Both the position numbers and the translations under genes were made by a program. This document shows positions 16,814 to 24,498 of a DNA stretch of 64,000 bases, one piece after another. Below the pieces are notes generated by a model. That model was given only the letters and a program-made list of their open reading frames with translations, was not told where the DNA came from and did not search any database. Source of the stretch: Halosegnis longus (GTDB lineage: Archaea; Halobacteriota; Halobacteria; Halobacteriales; Haloarculaceae); contig NZ_QKNW01000001.1 of NCBI RefSeq assembly GCF_009663395.1, forward strand, positions 1,612,001 through 1,676,000, given 5' to 3'. The first letter of the stretch is position 1. Every line of letters starts with the position of its first letter.

Positions 16814-18039
16814 AGGTCGCCGTCGTCGGACTCGGTCACATCGGGCTGCCGACCGCGCTCCTGCTGGCCCGGCGACACGAGGTGGTCGGCGTCGACGTGG
16901 ACGAGTCGCTGGTCGCCACCCTCAACGACGGGGAGCTACCTCTCGACGAACCCGGGCTCGATTCGCTCCACGACGAGGTAGCGGAGCGGTTCACCGCGGC
17001 GACGGAGCCGGAGCCGGCAGACGCCTACGTCATCACCGTGCCGACGCCGCTCGACCAGCGCGAGAACGTCGCCGACCTCGGCTTCGTCCGCGCGGCCGTC
17101 GAATCCGTCGCCGAGGTGGTCTCCGCGGGCGAACTCGTGGTGCTCGAATCGACCGTGCCGCCGGGGACCTCCGAGCGACTCGTTCAGCCGATTCTCGCCG
17201 ACGCCGCCGATGACGTGCGGTACGCCCACTGTCCCGAACGGGCTATCCCTGAGCGCACGCTCGAAGAGATGACAGCAAACGACCGCGTCGTCGGCACCGA
17301 CGAGCGCGCGACCGAGACGATTCGGGACCTCTACGCGTTCACCGACGGCGAACTCCATCTGACGGACCCGACTACGGCTGAGTTCGTCAAGCTGGCCGAG
17401 AACACCTCTCGCGACGTGGGTATCGCGCTCGCAAACGAGTTCGCGATGCTCGCCGAGGGTATCGGCGTCGACGCCCACGAGGCAATCGACATCGCGAACG
17501 AACACCCCCGCGTCGACATCCTGAACCCCGGCCCGGGCGTCGGCGGCCACTGTATCACGACGGACCCGTGGTTCCTCACCGGGGCCGATGCGCAGGCCCG
17601 ACTCGTCCCCCTCGCTCGCGATATCAACGACGGGATGCCGGACCACGTGCTCGGACTCGTGCGCGAACAGGTGGCACACGTCCGCCGGCCGCGAGTCGCC
17701 GTGCTCGGCGTCGCCTACAAGGGGAACGTCAGCGACACGCGCGAGACGCCGGCCGGCCGGTTCATCCGCCGGGCCGAGAACGACGGCTACGACGTGCGCG
17801 TCCACGATCCCCACGTCGAGGCCTACGACGAACCGCTGGTCGACCGCGAAACCGCCCTTGAGGGCGCAGATTGTGCGGTCGTCATCACCGACCACGACGC
17901 CTTCCGTGAGCTTTCGCCCGCCGACTTCGACGGGATGCGAACCCGGACCGTCGTCGACTCGCGGAACATCCTCGCCCACGAGACGCTTCGAGAGGCGGGT
18001 ATCTCGGTGTCCGTGCTCGGCGACGGGACGCAAGGCTAG
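16810..18039 (+). CDS. UDP-HexNAc 6-dehydrogenase, WecC/WbpA-like
   Basis: A 409-residue UDP-sugar dehydrogenase that oxidises C6 to a carboxylate with two NAD+. It has the N-terminal NAD fold KVAVVGLGHIGLPTALLLA, central FVKLAENTSRDVGIALANE, and catalytic Cys248 in GPGVGGHCIT. The GGHC-I-x-x-DPWFL signature is that of UDP-ManNAcA/UDP-GlcNAc dehydrogenases rather than UDP-glucose dehydrogenase. The C-terminal domain has VLGVAYKGNVSDTRETP. With the 2-epimerase at 25684 it can make UDP-ManNAcA. No intein is present at its cysteine, unlike the paralogue at 26772. Confidence 0.92.
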   Translation: MKVAVVGLGHIGLPTALLLARRHEVVGVDVDESLVATLNDGELPLDEPGLDSLHDEVAERFTAATEPEPADAYVITVPTPLDQRENVADLGFVRAAVESVAEVVSAGELVVLESTVPPGTSERLVQPILADAADDVRYAHCPERAIPERTLEEMTANDRVVGTDERATETIRDLYAFTDGELHLTDPTTAEFVKLAENTSRDVGIALANEFAMLAEGIGVDAHEAIDIANEHPRVDILNPGPGVGGHCITTDPWFLTGADAQARLVPLARDINDGMPDHVLGLVREQVAHVRRPRVAVLGVAYKGNVSDTRETPAGRFIRRAENDGYDVRVHDPHVEAYDEPLVDRETALEGADCAVVITDHDAFRELSPADFDGMRTRTVVDSRNILAHETLREAGISVSVLGDGTQG

Positions 18040-18065
18040 TTAGGGTCGGGGTCGCAGACGGGGGT

Positions 18066-19082
18066 ATGAGCGACGACGCCGACCCACTCTACCGGATTAT
18101 CGCCCGCAAGGTGCGTGCAAACGGGCTGAATCCGCGCTGGTGGGTGACGAACGCGTACCCGTGGCTCCGCCGTCGACTCCGCGATGCTGCGTTTCGCGGG
18201 CTGATGGAGTTCCGGCGTCGCGACGCCTTCGACCACTACGAGGCCGAGTGGGACAATCTCGTCATCCTCGACGCCTGCCGGTATGACCTCTTTGCGTCCA
18301 CGCACGACCTCCCGGGCGAACTCGAACAGCGCCACTCCAAGGGATCTGCGACCGCCGAGTGGCTCCGCCGTCACTTCGCCAACCGCGACGCCCACGACAC
18401 CGTCTACGTGACGGCGAATCCGATGTATCGCGCGACCGAGTGGGTCGGCGCGGACCTCTCGGAGACGTTCCACGACGTTATCGACCTGACCGAGGGTGCG
18501 TTCGTCGAGGACGGCACCACGATGCCGTACACCGTCGCCGCCGCAGCCGCGTGGGCCGCAGATGAATACCCCGACAAGCGGCTGCTCGTCCACTTCATGC
18601 AGCCACATCACCCGTTCGTTAGCCGATTCGCCCGCGAACGCGGGCTGCTTGACCCCGAGATGCGCCTCCGACAGTTCGTCACCGACGGCGAGACCAAGAC
18701 GGAGGTCCGGGCGTGGCGCGCGTGGGGCCGGCAGGTCGAGGAGGGGGAACTTCCCGTCGAGACGCTGTGGCGGGCCTACCGCGAGAACCTCAAACTCGCG
18801 CTCCCTGCTGTCCATGACCTACTGGATGCGCTTGACGGCCGAACCGTCGTGACCAGTGACCACGGCAACATGCTCGGTGAGCGCGCGACCCCGTTCGCCG
18901 AAACCGTCTGGGGCCACCCGCAGGAGTACCAGACGCCCGAACTGGTCGGCGTGCCGTGGCTGGTCACCAATCCCGACGCGCCGAGACGGGCGACGACGGC
19001 CGACCCACCAATCGACCGCACCGCCCGCGACGCCGCCGACGATGAACTCTCCGACCGACTCTCCGCGCTCGGGTATGCCTGA
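18066..19082 (+). CDS. Alkaline-phosphatase/sulfatase-superfamily protein
   Basis: A 338-residue protein with the metal-binding strands of the alkaline phosphatase fold: NLVILDACRYD near residue 63 and TVVTSDHGNMLGE near 262, with HFMQPHHPF between. The Asp, Asp-His and His residues for two metals are there. The usual Ser/Thr/Cys nucleophile lies after the first strand; here that position is CRYDLF, so Cys or another residue would have to serve. No signal peptide is present. Its genomic setting suggests transfer or removal of a phospho- or sulfo-group on glycan. The next gene's ATG overlaps its end. Confidence 0.75.
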   Translation: MSDDADPLYRIIARKVRANGLNPRWWVTNAYPWLRRRLRDAAFRGLMEFRRRDAFDHYEAEWDNLVILDACRYDLFASTHDLPGELEQRHSKGSATAEWLRRHFANRDAHDTVYVTANPMYRATEWVGADLSETFHDVIDLTEGAFVEDGTTMPYTVAAAAAWAADEYPDKRLLVHFMQPHHPFVSRFARERGLLDPEMRLRQFVTDGETKTEVRAWRAWGRQVEEGELPVETLWRAYRENLKLALPAVHDLLDALDGRTVVTSDHGNMLGERATPFAETVWGHPQEYQTPELVGVPWLVTNPDAPRRATTADPPIDRTARDAADDELSDRLSALGYA

Positions 19083-20520
19083 CCTCGAAGGGCAGGCCGC
19101 CCGCGGCGGGCTGTGGGCGGCCGGCGAGACCGCGCTCGTCCGCGGGCTCGAACTCCTCCGATACGTCGCCATCGCCCGCCTGCTCGTTCCGAGCCAAATC
19201 GGGCTGTTCACGTTCGGTATCATCACCCTCTCGGTCGTCAAGCAGTTCTCGAATCTGGGTATCGACGCCGCCATCATCGCACAGGACGGCGATATCGACC
19301 GCCAACTCGATGCCGCCTTCAGCCTCCAAATCGTTCGCTCGCTCGTCCTTGCCGGCCTCCTCTACGTCGCCGCGCCGATTCCGGCCGCCGTCTTCGGCGA
19401 TGAGTCCGTCGTCCGGCTCGTCCGGCTCATTGCTATCATCCCGCTCATCGATACGGTGGAGAACCCCGCGACCGTCGTCTTCGAGAAGGAGCTGAACTTC
19501 CGGCGGCGCTCGCTGTTCCGGATTTCGGGCGTGCTCGCGAACGCGGCCGTCTCGATTGGACTTGCCTACCGATTCCGGTCCGTCGACGCACTCGTGGCCG
19601 GAGTCATCGCCGGCGCGGCGGTTCATACCGTCGTCTCGCATCTCCTCACCGACCACAGCCCGTTTCCCTCGTTCGATATCGAACAGATGCGAACGCTGTT
19701 CGACTACGGCAAGTGGCTCACCGGCAGTTCCATCGTCTCGTGGATTTACCGGGAGGGAGACGACGCGCTCGTCGGGGCCGTCGTCGGGAGCGCCGGCCTC
19801 GCCTACTACCGGAGCGCGTTCCAGTTCGGGCAGGCCCCTCAGTCCGAACTCACGGGCGTCGTCAGCGAGGTGGCGTTCCCGACGTACGCGCAAGTGAAGG
19901 ACGACGCCCACGCCCTGCTGGTCGGCTACCGGCGGACGCTCTCTGTCGCCGTGACAGCCGTCTTCCCTGCCGCCGCCGGCACCGCACTCGTCGCGCCCGC
20001 CTTCGTCCCGGTCGTGCTCGGACCGGGGTGGGAGCCGACGATTCGCCCGCTCCGGATTATCGCGCTTGCAGCCGTCGGTCACGCCGTCGCGGCCACCGCT
20101 GGCTCGCTCTGGCAGGCGCTCGACCGCCCGGACCTCTCGACGAAGACACAGACGCTCTCGATGGTCGTCCTCGCCGTGACCGCCGTACCCGCCACCCTCG
20201 AATACGGCGTTGTCGGCACCGCGACCGCCGTTACCGTCACCGCGTTCGTCGTCGCGCCGGTCCGCATCCTGCTCGTCGCGCGGCTGCTCGATACCTCGAT
20301 TGTTTCGCTCCTGACGCCGGTCGCCGGACCGGCACTCGCGACGCTGTCGATGGCTGCCGCTGTCGCGCCGACGGTCACAGCCCTCCCGACGACGTTGCTC
20401 GGACTGCTCGGGAGTATCGGGGTCGGCGTCGTCGCCTACGGCGTGGCCATCCTGGTGCTCGACGTGACCCGGCTCGATACCCTCGCGCCAGTTCGGGAAC
20501 TGCTCGACGCGCTCACCTGA
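19075..20520 (+). CDS. Polysaccharide/lipid-linked oligosaccharide flippase (Wzx/MVF type)
   Basis: A 481-residue polytopic protein of the MOP superfamily. It starts with the typical amphipathic GQAARGGLWAAGETALVRGL and has about 12 hydrophobic segments. Motifs include LGIDAAIIAQ, NPATVVFEKELNFRRR (characteristic of this family, reversed charge loop) and SGLAYY-like VGSAGLAYYRSAFQF. It would turn lipid-linked glycan to the outer face. The start overlaps the preceding stop by eight bases. It converges with the GT4 gene, again overlapping by eight bases. Confidence 0.9.
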   Translation: MPDLEGQAARGGLWAAGETALVRGLELLRYVAIARLLVPSQIGLFTFGIITLSVVKQFSNLGIDAAIIAQDGDIDRQLDAAFSLQIVRSLVLAGLLYVAAPIPAAVFGDESVVRLVRLIAIIPLIDTVENPATVVFEKELNFRRRSLFRISGVLANAAVSIGLAYRFRSVDALVAGVIAGAAVHTVVSHLLTDHSPFPSFDIEQMRTLFDYGKWLTGSSIVSWIYREGDDALVGAVVGSAGLAYYRSAFQFGQAPQSELTGVVSEVAFPTYAQVKDDAHALLVGYRRTLSVAVTAVFPAAAGTALVAPAFVPVVLGPGWEPTIRPLRIIALAAVGHAVAATAGSLWQALDRPDLSTKTQTLSMVVLAVTAVPATLEYGVVGTATAVTVTAFVVAPVRILLVARLLDTSIVSLLTPVAGPALATLSMAAAVAPTVTALPTTLLGLLGSIGVGVVAYGVAILVLDVTRLDTLAPVRELLDALT

Positions 20521-21676
20521 GCAGCCCCTGTCCCGTGAGCCGTCGCTCCTTCTCGCGACAGAAGTCGGTCCACGTCGGGACGGCGTCCCGGTTCGGCGTC
20601 TCGTCGCTGTCGAGTCGCGCAGCGACGGCGTCGGCCCACGATTCGGGGTCGGGGTCGGCGACCGAGACGGCCGGCTCCGCAGCGAGTAGTTCCTTCGCGT
20701 AGGTGTCCATCGAGAGCACCACGGGCGTCCCGACGCCGTACGCCTCCAGCGGCGACAGCCCGTAGGACATCCACGCCGAGCAGCCGAACACGTCCGCGCC
20801 GGCGTAGTAACCCGGCAGGTCGGCGTCGTCGACGTAGCCGGCGAACGTCACCCGACCCTCGACGCCGGCGTCGGCGACCGCCTCGCGCAGTCGTCCCTCG
20901 TCCGGGCCGGTGCCACAGACGGTGAGTCCCACGTCGTAGCCACGCTCCGCGAGCCGAGCGACGGCGCGAATCTGGGTCTCGATGCGCTTGCGCGGGTCGA
21001 GTCTGCTCACCGACAGCAGGTCGTACTCGTGCTCGGAGAGCGCCCGGGGGTCGTGGCTGTCCAGCCACGCCGCGTCGATACCCGGCCGGACGACGGTGCT
21101 GTCGGCGTCGTACAGCCCGTCGAGTTCGCGGGCGACACGCTGTGAACCGGTGAAGACGGCCGCCGCCTTCCGGAGCCCGCGCCCGCGAACGCGCTCGCCA
21201 ATCGTCGCCCACAGTCGTTGTCGCGCAGAGAGGTTCGGCGGGTCGTGGAACGTCCGGTGGCCCGGCACCTCCGAAACGAGTCGCTCGTAGGCCGGGGTGT
21301 TGACGTGCGGGACGAGCCGCGGGTCGTCGGGAAACCACAGCACGGAGCCGTGGACGTGGGGCGCATACGGCGTCCCGTCGAGACCACAACAGACGCTCAC
21401 TTCCTCGGTGGCGTAGTGGGAGAGAACGAGGTCGGGGTCGCGCTCGGAAAGCAGGGGACGAAGCCGGCGAACCCCGCGCCACCCCTTGTGCGGGCGACCG
21501 TATTCGACCGCCTCCACGCTGTCTGGCAGCGTCTCTGCCACGTAGTCGGCGTCGTACTCCGGAGCGAACACCGTCACCTCGTGGTCGTCGGCGAAGTGGC
21601 TCGCCTCCTCGATGCAGAGCCGTTCCGCGCCGCCGGGGGGTGCGAGCGTGAGACCGAAGACGACGCAGATGTGCAT
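20513..21676 (-). CDS. Family 4 (GT-B) glycosyltransferase
   Basis: A 387-residue GT-B enzyme. The N-terminal glycine loop is FGLTLAPPGGAERL. The donor half holds LLSVSRLDPRKRIETQIRA, LTVCGTGPDEGRL and the E-x7-E-type sequence SAWMSYGLSPLEAYGVGTPV. These fit a retaining GT4 enzyme at the cytoplasmic membrane face. Its start at 21676 lies about 45 bases from the hairpin array and about 24 bases from a TATA-like box. Confidence 0.9.
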   Translation of the reverse strand: MHICVVFGLTLAPPGGAERLCIEEASHFADDHEVTVFAPEYDADYVAETLPDSVEAVEYGRPHKGWRGVRRLRPLLSERDPDLVLSHYATEEVSVCCGLDGTPYAPHVHGSVLWFPDDPRLVPHVNTPAYERLVSEVPGHRTFHDPPNLSARQRLWATIGERVRGRGLRKAAAVFTGSQRVARELDGLYDADSTVVRPGIDAAWLDSHDPRALSEHEYDLLSVSRLDPRKRIETQIRAVARLAERGYDVGLTVCGTGPDEGRLREAVADAGVEGRVTFAGYVDDADLPGYYAGADVFGCSAWMSYGLSPLEAYGVGTPVVLSMDTYAKELLAAEPAVSVADPDPESWADAVAARLDSDETPNRDAVPTWTDFCREKERRLTGQGLLR

Positions 21677-21695
21677 ACCCGGCGAACGCCGCGAC

Positions 21696-21702
21696 GGAAA
21701 AA
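21696..21702 (-). promoter_or_regulatory. Possible TATA box for the GT4 gene at 21676
   Basis: The minus strand reads TTTTTCC, centred about 24-26 bases before the ATG at 21676, consistent with a leaderless mRNA. The hairpin array begins 18 bases further upstream. Confidence 0.35.
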
Positions 21703-21720
21703 GTCAGTTGTGCTCGGTGT

Positions 21721-21811
21721 CGTTCGGCTACGGCAGTCGAACGGACAGGAGTGCTGTCCGGTTACGGCAACCGGACAGACAGGAGTGACGTTCGTCTACG
21801 GCAGTCGAACG
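21721..21811 (-). repeat. Tandem hairpin array, 34-bp period, three units
   Basis: On the plus strand, unit 1 spans 21721-21743 (arms CGTTCGGCT and AGTCGAACG). Unit 2 spans 21755-21777 (arms TGTCCGGTT and AACCGGACA, perfect 9-bp stem). Unit 3 spans 21789-21811 (arms CGTTCGTCT and AGTCGAACG). The loop is ACGGC in all three. Units 1 and 2 differ at three compensated base pairs. The two spacers are GACAGGAGTGC and GACAGGAGTGA. Unit 3 overlaps the last codons and stop of the GT2 gene. Read on the minus strand, the sense of the downstream GT4 gene, the spacers contain ACTCCT. Confidence 0.92.
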
Positions 21812-22674
21812 GACAGATGCTTACTCGCGCGATAGGCTCGCCACCCGCCGAGCGCCGACGCGAGCGGGACGGCCCGCGCGGGCGTCGGCCGGGTTCGAAA
21901 GGCGCGCCAGAACTCACTGAGTGCGGCGCGACGCTCCCCCGACCGGAGCAGTTGTTCTCCGGCCTTGCGTGCCGTGTCCGCGACCGCCCGTTTGCGCGCC
22001 GCCGGATACTCCTCGTAGAGGGCAGCGTACTCGTCGATGATGTCGCGCCGGCCCTCGATGAGTCCCATCGACTTCCCGCGGGAGTCGGGTTCGACGGCGC
22101 GGGTGACGAGCAGGTCGTCGACGGCATTGAACGGGGTCCGCCGGGCGAGTTCGATGATGAGTCCGAGGTCGTCACCGCCGGGCCGGTCGGCGAGCGGGAG
22201 GAGCGACCGGAGCAGTTCTCCCTCCACCAGCAGCGTGGAGGTGAGACACGGCGAGGCGTCAAAGGCGAGTGCCGCGTCGAGCATCTCGCCCGTCGCTCGC
22301 GGGTAGCGCTCGTCGCCGTTCTCGAACCGGAAGCCGCAGAAGCCGACGCGGGCGTCGCTCTCGCGCAGCGACTCCATTCCGCGTTCGATACGCTCGGGGT
22401 GGAGTTGGTCGTCGTCGTCGAGCAGGTGGACGTACTCCCCCTCAGCGCGTTCGATACCGGCGGTGCGGGCGGGGTTCCCCCCGCGATTCTCGTCGAGCGC
22501 GAGATACGTCACCTCGGGGTGGTCCGCGACCGGGGCGGCGTGTCCTTCGCCGGAGTCGTCGACGACGACACACTCCACGTCGGGATGGGTCTGTGCCCGG
22601 ACGCTCTCGATGGCGTCGGCGAGTCGCCCGTTGCGGTAGTGTGTGGGGATGACGACGGAGACGAGCGGGGCCAT
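21796..22674 (-). CDS. Family 2 glycosyltransferase
   Basis: A 292-residue GT-A enzyme: VSVVIPTHYRNGRLADAI, then VVVDDSGEGH in place of NDGSTD, ENRGGNPARTAGI and the metal motif LDDDDQL. The body is shorter than the other two GT2 genes of the locus but shares the C-terminal layout. The last codons (KHLSVRLP then stop) are encoded by the third unit of the hairpin array, so the repeat has been captured as the gene end. ATG 22674 starts MAPLVSVVIP directly at the fold. Confidence 0.9.
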   Translation of the reverse strand: MAPLVSVVIPTHYRNGRLADAIESVRAQTHPDVECVVVDDSGEGHAAPVADHPEVTYLALDENRGGNPARTAGIERAEGEYVHLLDDDDQLHPERIERGMESLRESDARVGFCGFRFENGDERYPRATGEMLDAALAFDASPCLTSTLLVEGELLRSLLPLADRPGGDDLGLIIELARRTPFNAVDDLLVTRAVEPDSRGKSMGLIEGRRDIIDEYAALYEEYPAARKRAVADTARKAGEQLLRSGERRAALSEFWRAFRTRPTPARAVPLASALGGWRAYRASKHLSVRLP

Positions 22675-22755
22675 ACCGTGCGTTCTGGCCCGGCAGGCGA
22701 ATGCGTTTCGACCGCCAGCCGGAAGGCTGATTGTGCGACTCCCGGTGAAACCGGT

Positions 22756-24498
22756 ATGGACGACCGGACGCGCCTGCTCTCCGAGTGGGTGGACCAACCC
22801 CCCGCCGGCCCGCTCGTGCAGTATCTCCGCGACGCCGAGCGACGCGCCGTTCTCGAGACGCTCGATTCGCCGACCCACGTGCTCGATATCGCCTCCGAGA
22901 CGGGCGTCACGCGTGCCCTTCCCGATGACGCGGCCGTCACCCGCGTCGATTTCTCACCCGAGGCCAGTGCCCGGGAACGAGAGACGCTCGACGGCGTCGA
23001 GACGTTCGCGTCGACGACCCCCGAATCACCGACGCTTCCGTTCGGGCGGTCGCGGTTCGACGCCGCGGTGTGTGTCGGTCCCCTCGACTGGCGGTTTCTC
23101 GACGCCGACCACCTCTCGCGTGAGGTGAGCCGCGTCCTCACGCGCGGGGGGACCTTCGCCGTCACCGCCCCGACGCCCGAATCCCCCTACCACGTCGGCG
23201 GTCGCTACGAACTCACCTACCGGACCCCCGACGAGTTCGAGAGCGTGTTGGCCCCGCATTTCCACCCCAACGACCAGACGTACATCTACCAGCCGCCCGA
23301 GAAGGTGCAGTGGCTCGCGGGCACCCTCCCGACTGGCCTCGAACGGCGGGTCGCCGACTACGCGCAACGCCGGACGGAGACCTGCTCCCGTGACCGCGCC
23401 AGCTACGTCGTCACCGGGGCGACCGCGCCGGGCTACCGCGCCCGACTGGACGACGCGCTCGACTGTCTCCTTCGTCCGGTCGCCGAGCAGGGGTTCTTCG
23501 ACCCCGAGACCGACCGCTTTCACGGCCGACTCGACTACTCGCTGACGGACACGGGCGCGATGCGCTGGCGCGCCGGCGAGGGGTCACGCCAACGGTACGG
23601 CCCGCTCGCCCTGCTCGGGGTGGCGCGCTGGCGACAGTCGCCGCTCGGCGACGACCGCTATGACGACCGAATTTCCCGGCTCGCCGACGGCTACGAGACG
23701 CTCGTCGAGACCGAGGGGGACGAGCTTCCGAGCTACGCGCTCGGCCCCCTGACCGGGGCGTTCGCGCTCCTCTCGATGGCCGGCTTCGACACGCTCTCGG
23801 TCGCAGAGGACGCCTTCGCCCGATCGCGCGACCGCTTCGCGTTCGACCACAGCGAGGACGGACTCCTGCTTCACGGCTGGAGCTATCTCCACGACGCGAC
23901 CGGGGACCCGGTCGAGGTGACCACCGCCCTCCGCGAGGGAGCACAGGCCGTCGCCGCCCGACAGGACCCCGAGACGGGACTGTTCGCGTTCGACAACCCG
24001 ACGACCGATCGCCACCAGAACCAGATGTACGTGCTCTGGGGGCTGTGTCGCGCTATCGAGGTAGCCGCCGGCGACGGCTATCTGGAGAACGCCACGGCCG
24101 TTCTCGACTACACGCTCGACGCGCGACTCCGCGAGGACGGCGCGCTCCTGTGGCTCGAACCCGGGCGCATCGAAGAGCTAAGTGTTGCACTCGGGCGCGG
24201 TGAGTACCCCCAGTGGAAGCTGCTGTTCGCCTGTCATCAGTCCTTCTTCGCCATCGCGGCGGCTCACTACCGACGCGCGGGCGGTGACCGTAACCTCGAC
24301 AAACCAGTAGAGCGTGCGATGGCGTGGCTCCACGGGACCAACGACCTCGGGCGGGACCTGACCGACCTGACGGGACTCGGCGTGCCGGCCCGCCATCTCA
24401 CCACCGACGGCCGGCTCGATGCGCCCCGCGAGCAGTTCAAGGGGGCCTACGAAATCGGCGCGTATCTGTTCGCGCTGACCGAACTCACCGCGTGGTGA
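22756..24498 (+). CDS. SAM-methyltransferase-like domain fused to an alpha/alpha-barrel-like domain
   Basis: A 580-residue two-part protein. Residues ~35-170 look like a class I methyltransferase: HVLDIASETGVTRALP as motif I, an acidic strand end VTRVDFSPEA, RFDAAVCVGPLDW and SREVSRVLTRGGTFAVTAPT. Motif I lacks the usual G-x-G-x-G, so SAM binding is uncertain. Residues ~245-580 are helical with recurring SYALGPLTGAFALL, LLLHGWSYLHDATGDP, QDPETGLFAFDNP and NQMYVLWGLCRAIE. These recall alpha/alpha-toroid sugar-processing enzymes. A role in glycan modification is inferred from the locus. Its end converges with the GT4 gene by 14 bases. Confidence 0.75.
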   Translation: MDDRTRLLSEWVDQPPAGPLVQYLRDAERRAVLETLDSPTHVLDIASETGVTRALPDDAAVTRVDFSPEASARERETLDGVETFASTTPESPTLPFGRSRFDAAVCVGPLDWRFLDADHLSREVSRVLTRGGTFAVTAPTPESPYHVGGRYELTYRTPDEFESVLAPHFHPNDQTYIYQPPEKVQWLAGTLPTGLERRVADYAQRRTETCSRDRASYVVTGATAPGYRARLDDALDCLLRPVAEQGFFDPETDRFHGRLDYSLTDTGAMRWRAGEGSRQRYGPLALLGVARWRQSPLGDDRYDDRISRLADGYETLVETEGDELPSYALGPLTGAFALLSMAGFDTLSVAEDAFARSRDRFAFDHSEDGLLLHGWSYLHDATGDPVEVTTALREGAQAVAARQDPETGLFAFDNPTTDRHQNQMYVLWGLCRAIEVAAGDGYLENATAVLDYTLDARLREDGALLWLEPGRIEELSVALGRGEYPQWKLLFACHQSFFAIAAAHYRRAGGDRNLDKPVERAMAWLHGTNDLGRDLTDLTGLGVPARHLTTDGRLDAPREQFKGAYEIGAYLFALTELTAW

